A DNA stretch of 64,000 nt from Sorangium aterium (GCF_028368935.1 NZ_JAQNDK010000001.1:62001-126000); one strand, 5' to 3'. Positions 17,437 through 26,456 are shown, counted from the stretch's first letter. Notes: generated from the letters alone by a model not told the origin. A program made the numbers and translations.

Positions 17437-19770
17437 TCAGTCGCGGAGCGGAGGAGCCGCGCTCGTCCCGCGAGGGGTCGCGTCCCCTCGGGCGGCGCCT
17501 CCGGCGCTGCTCATCGGCCGGCGGAAGAGCGTCGCGTCGTCGTGCGCGCGCAGGGCCAGGACGAGCTCGGCGTGCGCCCACCCGAGGGGCGCCGCCGAGC
17601 CGGTCGGCTGGCCGGCGCGGGGCCCGCGATCGAAGACCTGCTCCGGCAGCATCTGGGACGCGGTCGCGAAGCGCCCCATCGCGTCGAGGTAGGGGCGCAT
17701 CCTCTTGCGCGCCGCCGCCGGCGAGCTGGGCTTCTCGAGCGCCCTCGCGAGCTCGTACTCGGCCCTCTCGCCCGTGAGAATCGGCCATAACATGCCTCCT
17801 GTCCGCTCACCGGAGAGCGGGTCGAAGCCATACCCGTCGCCGACATAGCGATAGAATCCCGGGCCGACCCCGGGGACCTCGACGCGCAGCGCGGCGTCGC
17901 AGGCCGCGAGCGAATCGGCGATGTTCGCCGCGAGCGCCGGGCGCACCCCGAGGACGACGAGCCTGAGGAAGCCGCAATCGACGATGTCGCGCTCCAGCCA
18001 GGAGCGCCCCCGCAAGACGTAGCGTCGCTCGTCGTTCGGGTCCCTCGGTGCGTCCGGGCTGCCGGTCCCGTCGACGCGCACGAAATACCGCCCGTTGGCG
18101 GTGCCCCCCTGGGTGGTGAACGTCCAGCCGTCGATCTGCCGGGCCCAGCGCTCGGCCGTCTCTCTGTACCGGGCCTCGCGCTCGGGATCACCCATCGCGC
18201 CAGCGATCTCCGCGGCATGGACGAGCGCTGTGCAGACGAAGGCCAGGGTCGACGGCGAGACGCCCGAAACCTCCTCCCATCGATCGAGCGGGGTCCAGGG
18301 GCCGAAGGCGACAAGGAAATCGGCGGCGCGGCGCGCGAGATCCCAGCACGCACCGGCCGCGACGAGCCGCTCCTCGACCACGTGATAACAGAGGTCGATC
18401 GGCTGCGCGACCTGATCGAGCTCCAGGCCTCGCCAGTACGGCTCTCCGTCGGACCAGGTGTTCTGGTAGAACGAACCCTCCTTCGAGACATGGAGAGAGC
18501 CGAAATCCCAGGTGCCGTCCGACGCGGAGAGCTGGATACCTTTCATGAACCGCATCGCGGCCACGGGCGAGCGCGTGTCGCCTGCGGCGAGCAGCGCGAG
18601 CGCGATCTGGCTGAGATCACGCGGCCACACGAGGTGGTAACCGCCCGTGATCGTGCTCGACGTCCTCGGCGAGATCGCGCTCGCCCGGTCGAGCCTGACG
18701 TCGCCCCAGGGCACGGACGGCGACGCGATGAAGGCCCCAGGGTGCGCCCTGTCCTCGAGGGACTTCATCACCGCCACCGAGCTCCGGTAGAGGCGCGCGA
18801 GGTCGGGCGAAGCGCTCCCGAGCGGGCGGAGGGACGCCTGATAGGCGCGCCACTGGGCGCGGTACCTGTCGAGGAGCGCGTCGGGGTCCTCGCCGAGCGA
18901 CGCCTGGGCGGCGCGGTGGGCCTCGTCGATGTCGCGTCCGAAGCCGAGCGCCAACGTGAGCTCACAGACCCCGGGCGAGAGCGGGAGATCCAGCTCCCCG
19001 GTCAGCACGACGTCCCCGTCTTTCGCGTCGCGGTAGTGCGCGGTCAACGTGCGGTGGTTCTGCAGGTCCCGATATCCGTCGCTCTCGGTCCCCGAGAAGC
19101 CGGCTGTGGCGTCGCGCCAGCGGATGGAGGTCACGAGGGCCTGGGCGAAGGGGCCTTGCCAGGCGAACAGCCCCGCTCCCGGCACGCCTCCGGTGCTCGC
19201 CATCGCGCTGTCACCGAGTGGCGTGTTCCCCGCGCTGGGGTTGTGAAGGACGAAGAACCTGAGCCCTCCGACTTTCCTGGTGATCCTCAGGCGCTGCAGG
19301 ACCACGTCCCTGTCGGGATCGGCGAAGATGATCTTCTCGATCCTGAACCTGCCGCCCGGATCCTCCGTGATCACCCGGAAAGCCGGCACGCCGCGCTCGA
19401 TCCAGCGGACGCTCCGCCGCGCGTCTCGCCGCTCCTCGAAGAGGCCTCTGTCGGCCGCCGTGACGAGCAGCTGGCTGTCCCGCGTCTGCGGGGTATCGTT
19501 CGTCGGCCAGAACACCTCGGTCAGGATGCCGCTCGCTCCGGTGAACCATACATTGCTGATCGGGGCCGTGTCGGAGCGCGCCGAGTACTTGAGGTCCTCG
19601 TCGTAGCTCTCGTACGCGGCGCCGAAGAGATCCTTGGAGCCTTGAGACCAGCTTCCCGCGGACGAGGACCCGGGCGCCACGCCCGAGGGCGTTGCGGCGC
19701 GCGCCACGCCAGCGAGCGGGAGCGAGGCGCCAAGGGCTGCGAACAGCAACGTTCTCCCGAGATTTCGCAT
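17437..19770 (-). CDS. GH15 glucoamylase/glucodextranase-like secreted enzyme
   Basis: 777 aa from MRNLGRTLLFAALGASLPLAGVARA, a type I signal peptide; an upstream start would add 30 residues and spoil it. The N-terminal beta-sandwich (about 45-330) matches the glucodextranase-N domain. The (alpha/alpha)6 GH15 barrel covers about 340-765. Catalytic acid E450 is in YWRGLELDQVAQP and base E710 in QMLPEQVFD. The enzyme should release glucose from non-reducing ends of alpha-glucans (starch, glycogen or dextran type). It fits the surrounding polysaccharide-degrading set. No carbohydrate-binding module is seen; the C-terminus is a short Ser/Ala/Pro tail. Confidence 0.9.
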   Translation of the reverse strand: MRNLGRTLLFAALGASLPLAGVARAATPSGVAPGSSSAGSWSQGSKDLFGAAYESYDEDLKYSARSDTAPISNVWFTGASGILTEVFWPTNDTPQTRDSQLLVTAADRGLFEERRDARRSVRWIERGVPAFRVITEDPGGRFRIEKIIFADPDRDVVLQRLRITRKVGGLRFFVLHNPSAGNTPLGDSAMASTGGVPGAGLFAWQGPFAQALVTSIRWRDATAGFSGTESDGYRDLQNHRTLTAHYRDAKDGDVVLTGELDLPLSPGVCELTLALGFGRDIDEAHRAAQASLGEDPDALLDRYRAQWRAYQASLRPLGSASPDLARLYRSSVAVMKSLEDRAHPGAFIASPSVPWGDVRLDRASAISPRTSSTITGGYHLVWPRDLSQIALALLAAGDTRSPVAAMRFMKGIQLSASDGTWDFGSLHVSKEGSFYQNTWSDGEPYWRGLELDQVAQPIDLCYHVVEERLVAAGACWDLARRAADFLVAFGPWTPLDRWEEVSGVSPSTLAFVCTALVHAAEIAGAMGDPEREARYRETAERWARQIDGWTFTTQGGTANGRYFVRVDGTGSPDAPRDPNDERRYVLRGRSWLERDIVDCGFLRLVVLGVRPALAANIADSLAACDAALRVEVPGVGPGFYRYVGDGYGFDPLSGERTGGMLWPILTGERAEYELARALEKPSSPAAARKRMRPYLDAMGRFATASQMLPEQVFDRGPRAGQPTGSAAPLGWAHAELVLALRAHDDATLFRRPMSSAGGAARGDATPRGTSAAPPLRD

Positions 19771-20407
19771 GGACCGGCTCCGACCTGCGATGAACGCGCC
19801 GCGCGTCGGTCTCGAAGCGTGCAACGCCCGGTCCATTGACGCCCAGCCCACCGCCCTCAACGCATGGCCGACGCTCCTCCGCTGGGGTCATCGGCCTAGC
19901 GCGGCGCTGTGTGCGTCTCCTGCGCGCGCCGGCGTGAGCACCGAGGTTCCCCTGGGGCAGCGCGCGTTCCGCCATCCCGCCCGCGCGCCGCCGCGAGGCA
20001 GGCCGGTCGCCGCTGTCGCACGCGGTGAAGCAGGAAGAGCGCCATGAAGCGGACAGCCGCGCGTCGGGCTCGACCTGGAGCGGCGTACCTGACGTGCTCG
20101 CGCGGCAAAGAGGGAGGTTGTGGGGGGAACTCCTGGATCGACAGGAGGCGGCTTGTCCAGGCATGGCAGTAATAGCAATCCAGGTGCCGCGACGCGGAGC
20201 GACCGTCTCCCGCCATGGAGGGTGGTCCTGGGGCCGCAGGAGCGCCCTTCTGCTGTTGCGCCAGTGCACGGATTCGAGCAGCCCCTCGCCGCCACTGTTG
20301 CTCCAGCAGCAGCTCCTCCGCAGCTTGAGCAGCAAGCTCGTCGCTGACCATCGCTCTCCCCAGAAAAGAGCGTCACCACGCGATGTCCACTTTCGCTCGG
20401 CCAGTCC
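19771..20407. other. Intergenic, no firm gene
   Basis: About 640 bp between two divergent genes. One minus-strand frame starts at an ATG (20351, MVSDELAAQAAEELLLEQQW) behind a decent GGGGAG. However, it has low wobble-GC, no family resemblance and Pro/Arg-rich downstream sequence. It is noted as a doubtful small ORF only. Confidence 0.25.
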
Positions 20408-20432
20408 ATCCGTTATAGTGGACAAATCGTCC
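20408..20432 (+). promoter_or_regulatory. Candidate promoter/operator of substrate-binding protein gene 1
   Basis: Contains ATCCGTTATA followed by a GGAC-N5-GTCC inverted repeat, 44-68 bp upstream of the start codon. TATAGT within it could serve as a -10 box. The same 10-mer occurs directly upstream of the second substrate-binding protein gene at 23565. Confidence 0.45.
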
Positions 20433-20475
20433 GTTCGATAGTTCGCGACGGACGCCCAACGGAAGGGAGCTTTGC

Positions 20476-21522
20476 ATGAAACAGCTGTTCAAGCTGCTCG
20501 CCCTGGTGCTCGCGCCGCTCGTCATCGCGCTGAGCGCCCAGGCTGCAGAAAAACCGAGCGAGATCCGCGTCGCCAACCCGGGCGTGGGCGTCGGCAATCG
20601 CCCGGTGGTGGGGGGCTCGGCCTGGTCGCTGCTCAACCTGAACAGCGCGCTCGAGAGTGAATTCAAGAGCGATGGGGTGCCGGTGCGCTGGAACTTCCTG
20701 CGCGGCGCCGGACCGGCGGTGAACGAGACGTACGCCAACGGGTTGACGGATTTCTCGCTGCTCGGCGATCTGCCGTCGATCATCGGCCGCGCCGGCGGCC
20801 TGAAGACGCGCATCCTCGCGAGCGGGCCGAAGAGCAACCTGTACATCGCCGTGCCCGCGGACTCGCCGATCCAGAGCGTCAAGGATCTCAAGGGCAAGCG
20901 CTTTGCGGTGTTCAAGGGCACCTGCCTGCAGCTCTCGGCGGCGCGCATCCTGGAGGCCAACGGGCTCAGCGAGCGCGACACCCGCGCCATCAACATGGAC
21001 AACGCGACCACCAAGGCGGCCCTGGCGACCAAGGACGTCGACGCCGCCATCGGCGGCCCTGACCTGCTCGCCCAGCGCGATCAAGGCATCGTGCGCATCA
21101 TCTATTCGACCAAGGGCGACCCCCGCTATACCTGCAACAGCACCATCATCGGCTCGGACGACTTCATCCGAAAGTACCCCGAGATCACCAAGCGCGTGGT
21201 GCGGCAGTACGTCCTGGCAGCGAAGTGGCTCGCGGATCAGGAGAAGGACCTGAGCGCGGCATACCGCGTCTGGTCGCGCTCCGGCGTCCCGTTCGCCGCC
21301 TTCAAGGAGGACTGGGCCGGCGAGTCGGTGCGCGACAGGGACAGCCCGCTCGTGGACGCGTACGTGATCGCTCGCTACAAGACGAGCATCGCCGACGCCA
21401 AGCGCCTGGGCCTCATCCGCACGACGTTCGACTTCGAGCCCTGGGTCGACCGCAGCTTCCTCGATCAAGTCCTGAGAGAGGAGAAGCTCGAAGGTTTCTG
21501 GAAGCCCCGCACGCTGCCCTGA
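20476..21522 (+). CDS. ABC transporter substrate-binding protein, sulfonate/taurine/nitrate (SsuA-like) family
   Basis: 348 aa; ATG behind GGAAGGGAG. Signal peptide MKQLFKLLALVLAPLVIALSAQA, then an NMT1/SsuA-type periplasmic binding fold: EIRVANPGVGVGN, the NFLRGAGPAVNETYANG hinge region, DFSLLGDLPSIIGRAGG, DLKGKRFAVFKGT, and KDVDAAIGGPDLL. It binds a small anionic ligand (alkanesulfonate, taurine, nitrate or similar) for an ABC importer. No permease or ATPase gene accompanies it, so the transporter must be elsewhere or absent. A second, distinct member of the family lies 1 kb downstream in the opposite orientation. Confidence 0.87.
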   Translation: MKQLFKLLALVLAPLVIALSAQAAEKPSEIRVANPGVGVGNRPVVGGSAWSLLNLNSALESEFKSDGVPVRWNFLRGAGPAVNETYANGLTDFSLLGDLPSIIGRAGGLKTRILASGPKSNLYIAVPADSPIQSVKDLKGKRFAVFKGTCLQLSAARILEANGLSERDTRAINMDNATTKAALATKDVDAAIGGPDLLAQRDQGIVRIIYSTKGDPRYTCNSTIIGSDDFIRKYPEITKRVVRQYVLAAKWLADQEKDLSAAYRVWSRSGVPFAAFKEDWAGESVRDRDSPLVDAYVIARYKTSIADAKRLGLIRTTFDFEPWVDRSFLDQVLREEKLEGFWKPRTLP

Positions 21523-21634
21523 CGCAGCCAGGAGCTCGAAGCGGAGCTGCCGGGTGAGGCGACCCGAGCTTCTGCCGCGCGCTGTCGTGCGCGGCGCTGG
21601 CGGCGCTCGGCGAGCCTGGTACCCTGGCCCCGCG

Positions 21635-22444
21635 ATGAGGGTCGACGAAGAGGTCGTGGTGATCGTGCGCGGGCTGGAGGTGGTCGTGGAGCGCGCCGGC
21701 GGGCTGTTCCTCGGCCGGCGCGACACCATCGAGGCGTTCGCCGATCCGCCCGTGTTCCTCGGCAGGTTCGAGGGTCGCGGCTGGTACGCGGCGCGAGCTC
21801 GGCCCAGCGTCGAGCTTCCGGCCGAGCTCGCGTTCGCCTCGGTCCGCTCCCTCTTCTCCGAGCTGCCCGAGCCCACGTTGCACATCCTGGGGCGCGCGCT
21901 CGCTGGTGTCGAGTTCGCCGAGACGCACCGCTATTGCGGGCGCTGCGGAACCGCCACCCAACAGGACGCCGCGGCCTCGGACGGGCGCGAACTCAGCGTC
22001 GGTGAGCAGACGCGGCGCTGCCCGAGCTGTGGGTTGAGCGTGCACCCGCGGATCGCGCCCGCCGTGATCGTGCTGGTGGAGCGCGACGATCGCGTGCTCC
22101 TGGCGCGCAGCGCGCGCTTTCCGCCCGGGCGCTTCAGCGCGGTGGCGGGCTTCGTGGAGATCGGCGAGTCGCTCGAGCAAGCGGCTGCGCGCGAAGTCGG
22201 CGAGGAGGTCGGCGTTCAGATCCGAGATCTGAAGTACTTCGACAGCCAGCCGTGGCCGTTCGGCCGCTCGCTGATGATCGGCTTCTCGGCCACGTATGCC
22301 GGCGGCGCGCTCACGCCGGACGGCCACGAGATCGTCGAAGCCGACTGGTTCTCGCGCGAGCAGCTGCCCGACCTCCCACCCAAGGTCAGCATCGCGCGCC
22401 GTTTGATCGACGCCTTCGTCCAGCGCTCCGCGCCGCTGTCTTGA
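21635..22444 (+). CDS. nudC: NAD(+) diphosphatase (Nudix)
   Basis: 269 aa from ATG-AGG. Order: N-terminal NUDIX-like domain, zinc ribbon (CGRC...CPSC, about 103-142), then the catalytic domain with Nudix box GFVEIGESLEQAAAREVGEEVG and the NudC-specific SQPWPFGRSLMIGF just after it. The enzyme hydrolyses NAD(H) to NMN(H) and AMP and removes NAD caps from RNA. It is 112 bp downstream of the substrate-binding protein gene on the same strand and convergent with the second one. Functional linkage to transport is not evident. Confidence 0.93.
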   Translation: MRVDEEVVVIVRGLEVVVERAGGLFLGRRDTIEAFADPPVFLGRFEGRGWYAARARPSVELPAELAFASVRSLFSELPEPTLHILGRALAGVEFAETHRYCGRCGTATQQDAAASDGRELSVGEQTRRCPSCGLSVHPRIAPAVIVLVERDDRVLLARSARFPPGRFSAVAGFVEIGESLEQAAAREVGEEVGVQIRDLKYFDSQPWPFGRSLMIGFSATYAGGALTPDGHEIVEADWFSREQLPDLPPKVSIARRLIDAFVQRSAPLS

Positions 22445-22487
22445 GCAACGGCGCACGCCAGGCCATCCCCTCGGCGACCGACGTCGC

Positions 22488-23564
22488 CTATTTCGCGGCT
22501 TGGTCGTTCGCGTAGGGGTTGAGCTCGTTCGTGTAGACGCGGCTCAGGGCGATCTCCCCCGGCTTGAGCTCGCCGCTCTTGACCATCCAGTCGATCCATA
22601 CTTGAAAATCGCGCTCCGTGATCAGGCCGCCCTTGCCGGCGACGCCGTAGCTGCGCCAGAACTTGATGGCCGAGTCCTCCTCGTTCCGGCCGCGCTTCTT
22701 CATCAGCGCGATGCAGCGCGCCACCACCGTCTCGCGCGGGGTGTCCCGGGCCCACTCGATGGCCTTGGCCGTCGCCTCGACGAAGCGCCGCGCGGTCTTG
22801 GGGTTTTCCTTGATGAAGCTCGTCTTCATCACGTAGCTGCCCGCGGTGAACTTGCCGTAGAGCTCGTAGTCCGAGAACAGCGAACGGATGCCGCCGCGCT
22901 CGAGCGCGCGATCGCGGTAGATGTCGCCGAGCGTCGCCACGTCGACCTGCTTCTCGCGGAGCAGCTGCTCGCCGTTCACCGGGGGAATGACGAGCAGCGT
23001 GACGCGCCGGGCTTCCTCCGGCGTGAGCTGGCCCCGCGACAGAAACTCCTTGACCATGAACTCGCTGTGGGCGCCGAGCGTGTTCATGGAGATCGTCTTG
23101 TCCAGCAGATCGCGCGCGGTGCGCAGCGGGCTGTCGTTCAGCACGTAGAAGCCGCTCTGGCGTTGCTCGTCGACACCGTAGTAGCCCGCGACGGCGATGA
23201 TGGGCGCCTTGGCCGCGATCAGCTTGATGATGGCGCCGTTGAAGGCGCCGCCGAAGTCGGTGTCGCCGGTGACCACGGCCTGCACGCTCTGGGGGCCGCT
23301 CACCGTGCTGCCGACGAAATGCAGGCGGATCGGCGCGAGGTAACCGAGATCTTCCGCGAGCTCGATCGGCGACACCGTGCCGTTGTTGCCCTGATAGCGG
23401 AGCTCGAGCGTCTCGAACTCGCTCCCCGATCCGGCGGCGGAGGCGCGCGAAGCGTCGTCGCGCGAGCAGCCCGCCGCGCCGCACGACACCAGCAGGGCGA
23501 AGAGGTGGACGGCACGCAACGCGGCGCGGAGCAGGCCAGCAGGGATGGGGCGCAGAGGAGCCAT
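22488..23564 (-). CDS. ABC transporter substrate-binding lipoprotein, sulfonate/nitrate family
   Basis: 358 aa. The N-terminus MAPLRPIPAGLLRAALRAVH leads to a lipobox ending at Cys33 (SCGAAGC). The NMT1-like fold includes LRYQGNNGTVSPIELAEDLGY, VQAVVTGDTDFGGAFNGA, ISMNTLGAHSEFMVKEFL and REKQVDVATLGDIYRDRA. This is a classic aliphatic sulfonate/nitrate/taurine binding profile. There is no Shine-Dalgarno; an AT-rich TAATAT lies about 9 nt before the ATG, so the message may be leaderless, or translation may start slightly downstream. No permease or ATPase gene is nearby. Confidence 0.86.
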   Translation of the reverse strand: MAPLRPIPAGLLRAALRAVHLFALLVSCGAAGCSRDDASRASAAGSGSEFETLELRYQGNNGTVSPIELAEDLGYLAPIRLHFVGSTVSGPQSVQAVVTGDTDFGGAFNGAIIKLIAAKAPIIAVAGYYGVDEQRQSGFYVLNDSPLRTARDLLDKTISMNTLGAHSEFMVKEFLSRGQLTPEEARRVTLLVIPPVNGEQLLREKQVDVATLGDIYRDRALERGGIRSLFSDYELYGKFTAGSYVMKTSFIKENPKTARRFVEATAKAIEWARDTPRETVVARCIALMKKRGRNEEDSAIKFWRSYGVAGKGGLITERDFQVWIDWMVKSGELKPGEIALSRVYTNELNPYANDQAAK

Positions 23565-23590
23565 ATCCGTTATATTAGACGATCATCCGC
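23565..23590 (-). promoter_or_regulatory. Candidate promoter/operator of substrate-binding protein gene 2
   Basis: The 10-mer ATCCGTTATA (plus strand, 23565-23574) is identical to the one upstream of the gene at 20476, in reverse orientation relative to the gene, and abuts the start codon. Read leftward it includes TAATAT as a -10-like box. AT-richness is unusual for this window. Confidence 0.45.
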
Positions 23591-23762
23591 TACAGTACAA
23601 GCCTCTACTCTTGCCGACGAACTCGCGCGTGCGTCGGAACGCGTGGCGCTCGACGCACCTGGCACAGGTTTTCCTTGAACGCTGTCTTGCATCAAACCGC
23701 GCGGTTTTGTCGGGATGCTCCCACGCGCGGCCCTGGCACTCTCTGGCACAGGAGCGAATCCA

Positions 23763-24830
23763 ATGACAGACCTTCGACCTGCCCGGCTTCATTTCGGCCC
23801 CGTGTTCTCGCTCGCGATCGCCCTTTCTGGCGCGCTCGCGGGCTGCGGACCGATCGGCTGGACGACCTGTGAGTACGACGGCGTCGACTACGGCCCCGGC
23901 GACGAATTTCGTGACAAGGACGGGTGCAACAGCTGCTCCTGCACGGAGGACGGGAACGTCGCGTGCACCGATATGGCGTGTACCTCCGAGTGCACGTGGG
24001 GAGGGGTCATCCACGCGCCGGGTGCTTCGTTCCCTGCCGGGGACGGGTGCAACAGCTGCTTCTGCATGGAGGACGGGAACGTCGCGTGCACCCTGGTGGA
24101 CTGCAGCGGCGGCTGCACCTACGACGGGCTCCCGTACATGCCCGGCGACTCGTTCCCGGCGTCCGACGGCTGCAACACCTGCACCTGCGATCCCTCGGGC
24201 TCCGGAAGCGTCGGCTGTACCAAGATCGCGTGTCACGGCTGTGAACGAGACGGCATCGGTTACGCGGCGGGGGCGCCGGTCCCACCGGGCGACGGCTGCA
24301 ACACCTGCACGTGCAACGCGGACGGCGAAATCGTGTGCACGGACGTGGCTTGCCCGGAGGGCTGCACGTATGGAGGCGTGGAGCACATGCCGGGCGACAG
24401 CTTCCCTGCCCTCGACGGCTGCAACACCTGCACGTGCGGCGGGGATGGCAGCGTCGCATGCACGGAGAAAGGCTGTACGGAGGCCTGCACCTACGGAGGT
24501 GTGAAGTACAAGCAGGGCGACAGCTTCCCCTCCCTCGACGGCTGCAACACCTGCACCTGCACCGCCGGCGGGGGCGTGGCGTGCACCGAGCGCGCTTGCG
24601 GCTGCGACGCGTCGAGCGAGTGGTGGCGCCAGTACGTGAGCACCAGCCCGGAGGAGTGCGCGGTCATCGACTTCGCGTGCACCGGAGGCCTGACCTATGT
24701 CTCCAACGAGTGCGGGTGCGGCTGCGAGCAGGACCCGAGCTGCCCGCCCTCGTTCAACTGCATGCCACCTCAGGCGTGCGATGTGGACGAGATCGAGAAG
24801 CGCTGCCCGTACTCCACGATCGCCTTCTGA
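23763..24830 (+). CDS. Lipoprotein with about six pacifastin/VWC-like Cys-rich repeats
   Basis: 355 aa from the ATG just after GCGAATCCA. Signal peptide with lipobox ending at Cys25 (LSGALAGC). About six repeats of 38-45 residues then follow the pattern C-x17-CN(T/S)C(T/F)C-x5-7-CT-x3-C, for example DGCNTCTCTAGGGVACTERAC at about 250-272. This matches the pacifastin light-chain inhibitor motif and is close to VWC. The final 65 residues form a different Cys-rich module (CGCDASSEWWRQY...CGCGCEQDPSC). It is probably a surface-bound inhibitor of chymotrypsin/trypsin-like proteases or an adhesion protein. The P1 loops differ between repeats, suggesting several specificities. Confidence 0.8.
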   Translation: MTDLRPARLHFGPVFSLAIALSGALAGCGPIGWTTCEYDGVDYGPGDEFRDKDGCNSCSCTEDGNVACTDMACTSECTWGGVIHAPGASFPAGDGCNSCFCMEDGNVACTLVDCSGGCTYDGLPYMPGDSFPASDGCNTCTCDPSGSGSVGCTKIACHGCERDGIGYAAGAPVPPGDGCNTCTCNADGEIVCTDVACPEGCTYGGVEHMPGDSFPALDGCNTCTCGGDGSVACTEKGCTEACTYGGVKYKQGDSFPSLDGCNTCTCTAGGGVACTERACGCDASSEWWRQYVSTSPEECAVIDFACTGGLTYVSNECGCGCEQDPSCPPSFNCMPPQACDVDEIEKRCPYSTIAF

Positions 24831-24919
24831 GCGGAAACATTGCGCTCGGCCCACGAGGACCCGCGCGCTGCGCGGCGACCGAGCTGTTGGGAGCCGCCTT
24901 GAACGAGCCGCGGCGCAGA

Positions 24920-25471
24920 TCACGGCGCCAGGCCGAGCGCGCGGCGGCCGAGATCGTGAGCGCCCTGCGTCGCCGCCAGCGCCTCCGCGCCCGCGAGCTC
25001 CGCGAAGGCGCGCGCGTGGAAGCGCTCCTCTGGCAGGATGCGCTCGAACACCGCGCGCACGTCGGGGGGCGCCTCCGGGTCGGCGGCGATGACCTCGATG
25101 CGCTCGAGGCGCATGCGCTCGGAGTGCGCGCCCACCGCGCACCCGGTCTCGAGATTGCGGACGATATCGAGGGTCTCCTTCCAGTAACGCTCGCGCTTTG
25201 CACCGATCTTCGGCTCGATCCCGCGGGCGGTGAGCAGGTCGCCCACCCAGACGGCGTGGCGGCGCTCCTGCCCGGCGATGACGCCGAGGATCCGGTGCGC
25301 GCGCGTTCCGGGCTCGGCGAACGCGTCGCGCAGCATCTCGATGCGGCCGGCCGCGGTGGCCTCGCCGCGGTATTGATCCAGGAGCCAGGCGACGAGCGCC
25401 TCCGGATCCTTCTTCACTGCCTCCCACCAGGCGTGGCTGTCTCGGAGAACGACGGGATTCGAAGCGTTCAT
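24920..25471 (-). CDS. Ferritin-like di-iron (rubrerythrin-type) protein
   Basis: 183 aa from ATG behind a perfect GAAGGAGG. It is all-helical, with two di-iron half-sites: GQERRHAVW (ExxH, about 70) and PEERFHARAF (ExxH, about 155), plus E in DQYRGEATAAGRIEML. This is the four-helix-bundle ferritin-like fold, as in rubrerythrin and related oxidative-stress proteins. There is no rubredoxin domain. It is divergent from the LysR gene with 64 bp between starts, so control by that regulator, perhaps oxidative, is likely. Confidence 0.75.
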   Translation of the reverse strand: MNASNPVVLRDSHAWWEAVKKDPEALVAWLLDQYRGEATAAGRIEMLRDAFAEPGTRAHRILGVIAGQERRHAVWVGDLLTARGIEPKIGAKRERYWKETLDIVRNLETGCAVGAHSERMRLERIEVIAADPEAPPDVRAVFERILPEERFHARAFAELAGAEALAATQGAHDLGRRALGLAP

Positions 25472-25535
25472 GGCGGCCTCCTTCGACGTTCGATCTGGGG
25501 GACCGGACCATCGGCGTCGACTAGAATGATCGGAT

Positions 25536-26432
25536 ATGCCATCGGCTGGACCGATACTCGACGGCGACCTCCTCCGCGCGTTCGTGGCCTTCGCCGACAC
25601 CCTCAATTTCACGCACGCCGCGCGGCGCGTGGGGCTCTCGCAGCCGGCGCTCTTCGAGCGGGTGCGCCGGCTCGGCGACGAGCTCGGGGCGCCGCTCTAC
25701 GAGCGCACCGGCAAGCAGATCCGCCTCACCGATCGCGGCCTGCGCGTGGCCGCGCACGCCCGCGACGCGGTCGCGCGGGCCGAGGCGTTCGCGCGGGATC
25801 TCCGCGGCGAGCCGCAGCGCGAGTCGGTCACGCTCGCCGCCGGCGAGGGCGCCTTCCTCTACCTGCTCGGCCCGGCCCTGGCGCGCTTCGCCGCCGAGGA
25901 GGCGAGCCTCCGCCTGCTCACGCTGGGCGCGCCGTCGGCCTGCGCGGCCGTGCGCGCGGGCGACGCGCACCTCGCGGTCGGCGTGCTCGATCTCGTGCCG
26001 CCCGAGCTCGTTGCGCGCGACGTGCTGCGCACGCCGCTCTGCGTGGCCATGCCGCGCCGCCACCGCCTCGCGCGCCGCCGCTCGCTGCGCCTCATGGATC
26101 TCGCGGGCGAGCGCCTCGTGCTGCCCCCCGCGGGCCGATCGCACCGCGATCTGATCGGCCGCGCCATCGCGCGCCTCGGCCACGAGGTCGATCCGCCCAT
26201 CGAGGCCGACGGCTGGCCGCTCATGCTCCAGTTCGCGGCGCTCGGCCTCGGCGTCGCCGTGGTGAACGGCATCTGCGCGCCGCCGCGCGGGGTGATCCTG
26301 CGGCCCGTGCCCGAGCTGGGGACCGTGTGTTATCGGCTCGTCACCCGCCGCGGCGCCGAGCTGCCTCCGGCGGCCGAACGGCTGGCGGCGCGGATCGTGG
26401 AGATCGGCAAGGGCGCCGCGCGGGCGGGGTGA
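25536..26432 (+). CDS. LysR-family transcriptional regulator
   Basis: 298 aa. N-terminal winged HTH (LLRAFVAFADTLNFTHAARRVGLSQPALFERVRRLGDELG, split as typical LysR helices 1-3), then linker and a type 2 periplasmic-binding effector domain (about 95-290) with GDAHLAVGVLD and GLGVAVVNG. A TAGAAT box about 9 nt ahead of the ATG and the lack of a Shine-Dalgarno suggest a leaderless message. The divergent layout with the ferritin-like gene is the usual LysR autoregulation/activation arrangement. Its ligand is unknown. Confidence 0.9.
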   Translation: MPSAGPILDGDLLRAFVAFADTLNFTHAARRVGLSQPALFERVRRLGDELGAPLYERTGKQIRLTDRGLRVAAHARDAVARAEAFARDLRGEPQRESVTLAAGEGAFLYLLGPALARFAAEEASLRLLTLGAPSACAAVRAGDAHLAVGVLDLVPPELVARDVLRTPLCVAMPRRHRLARRRSLRLMDLAGERLVLPPAGRSHRDLIGRAIARLGHEVDPPIEADGWPLMLQFAALGLGVAVVNGICAPPRGVILRPVPELGTVCYRLVTRRGAELPPAAERLAARIVEIGKGAARAG

Positions 26433-26456
26433 TGGCCCGTCGGGGCGCGGAGCGGG

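Noticed and set aside
19888-20409. Minus-strand frames of 151 and 173 codons upstream of the substrate-binding protein gene
   Set aside because: No family pattern, low wobble-GC, Pro/Arg/Cys-rich shadows; one has a fair ribosome site but too little else.
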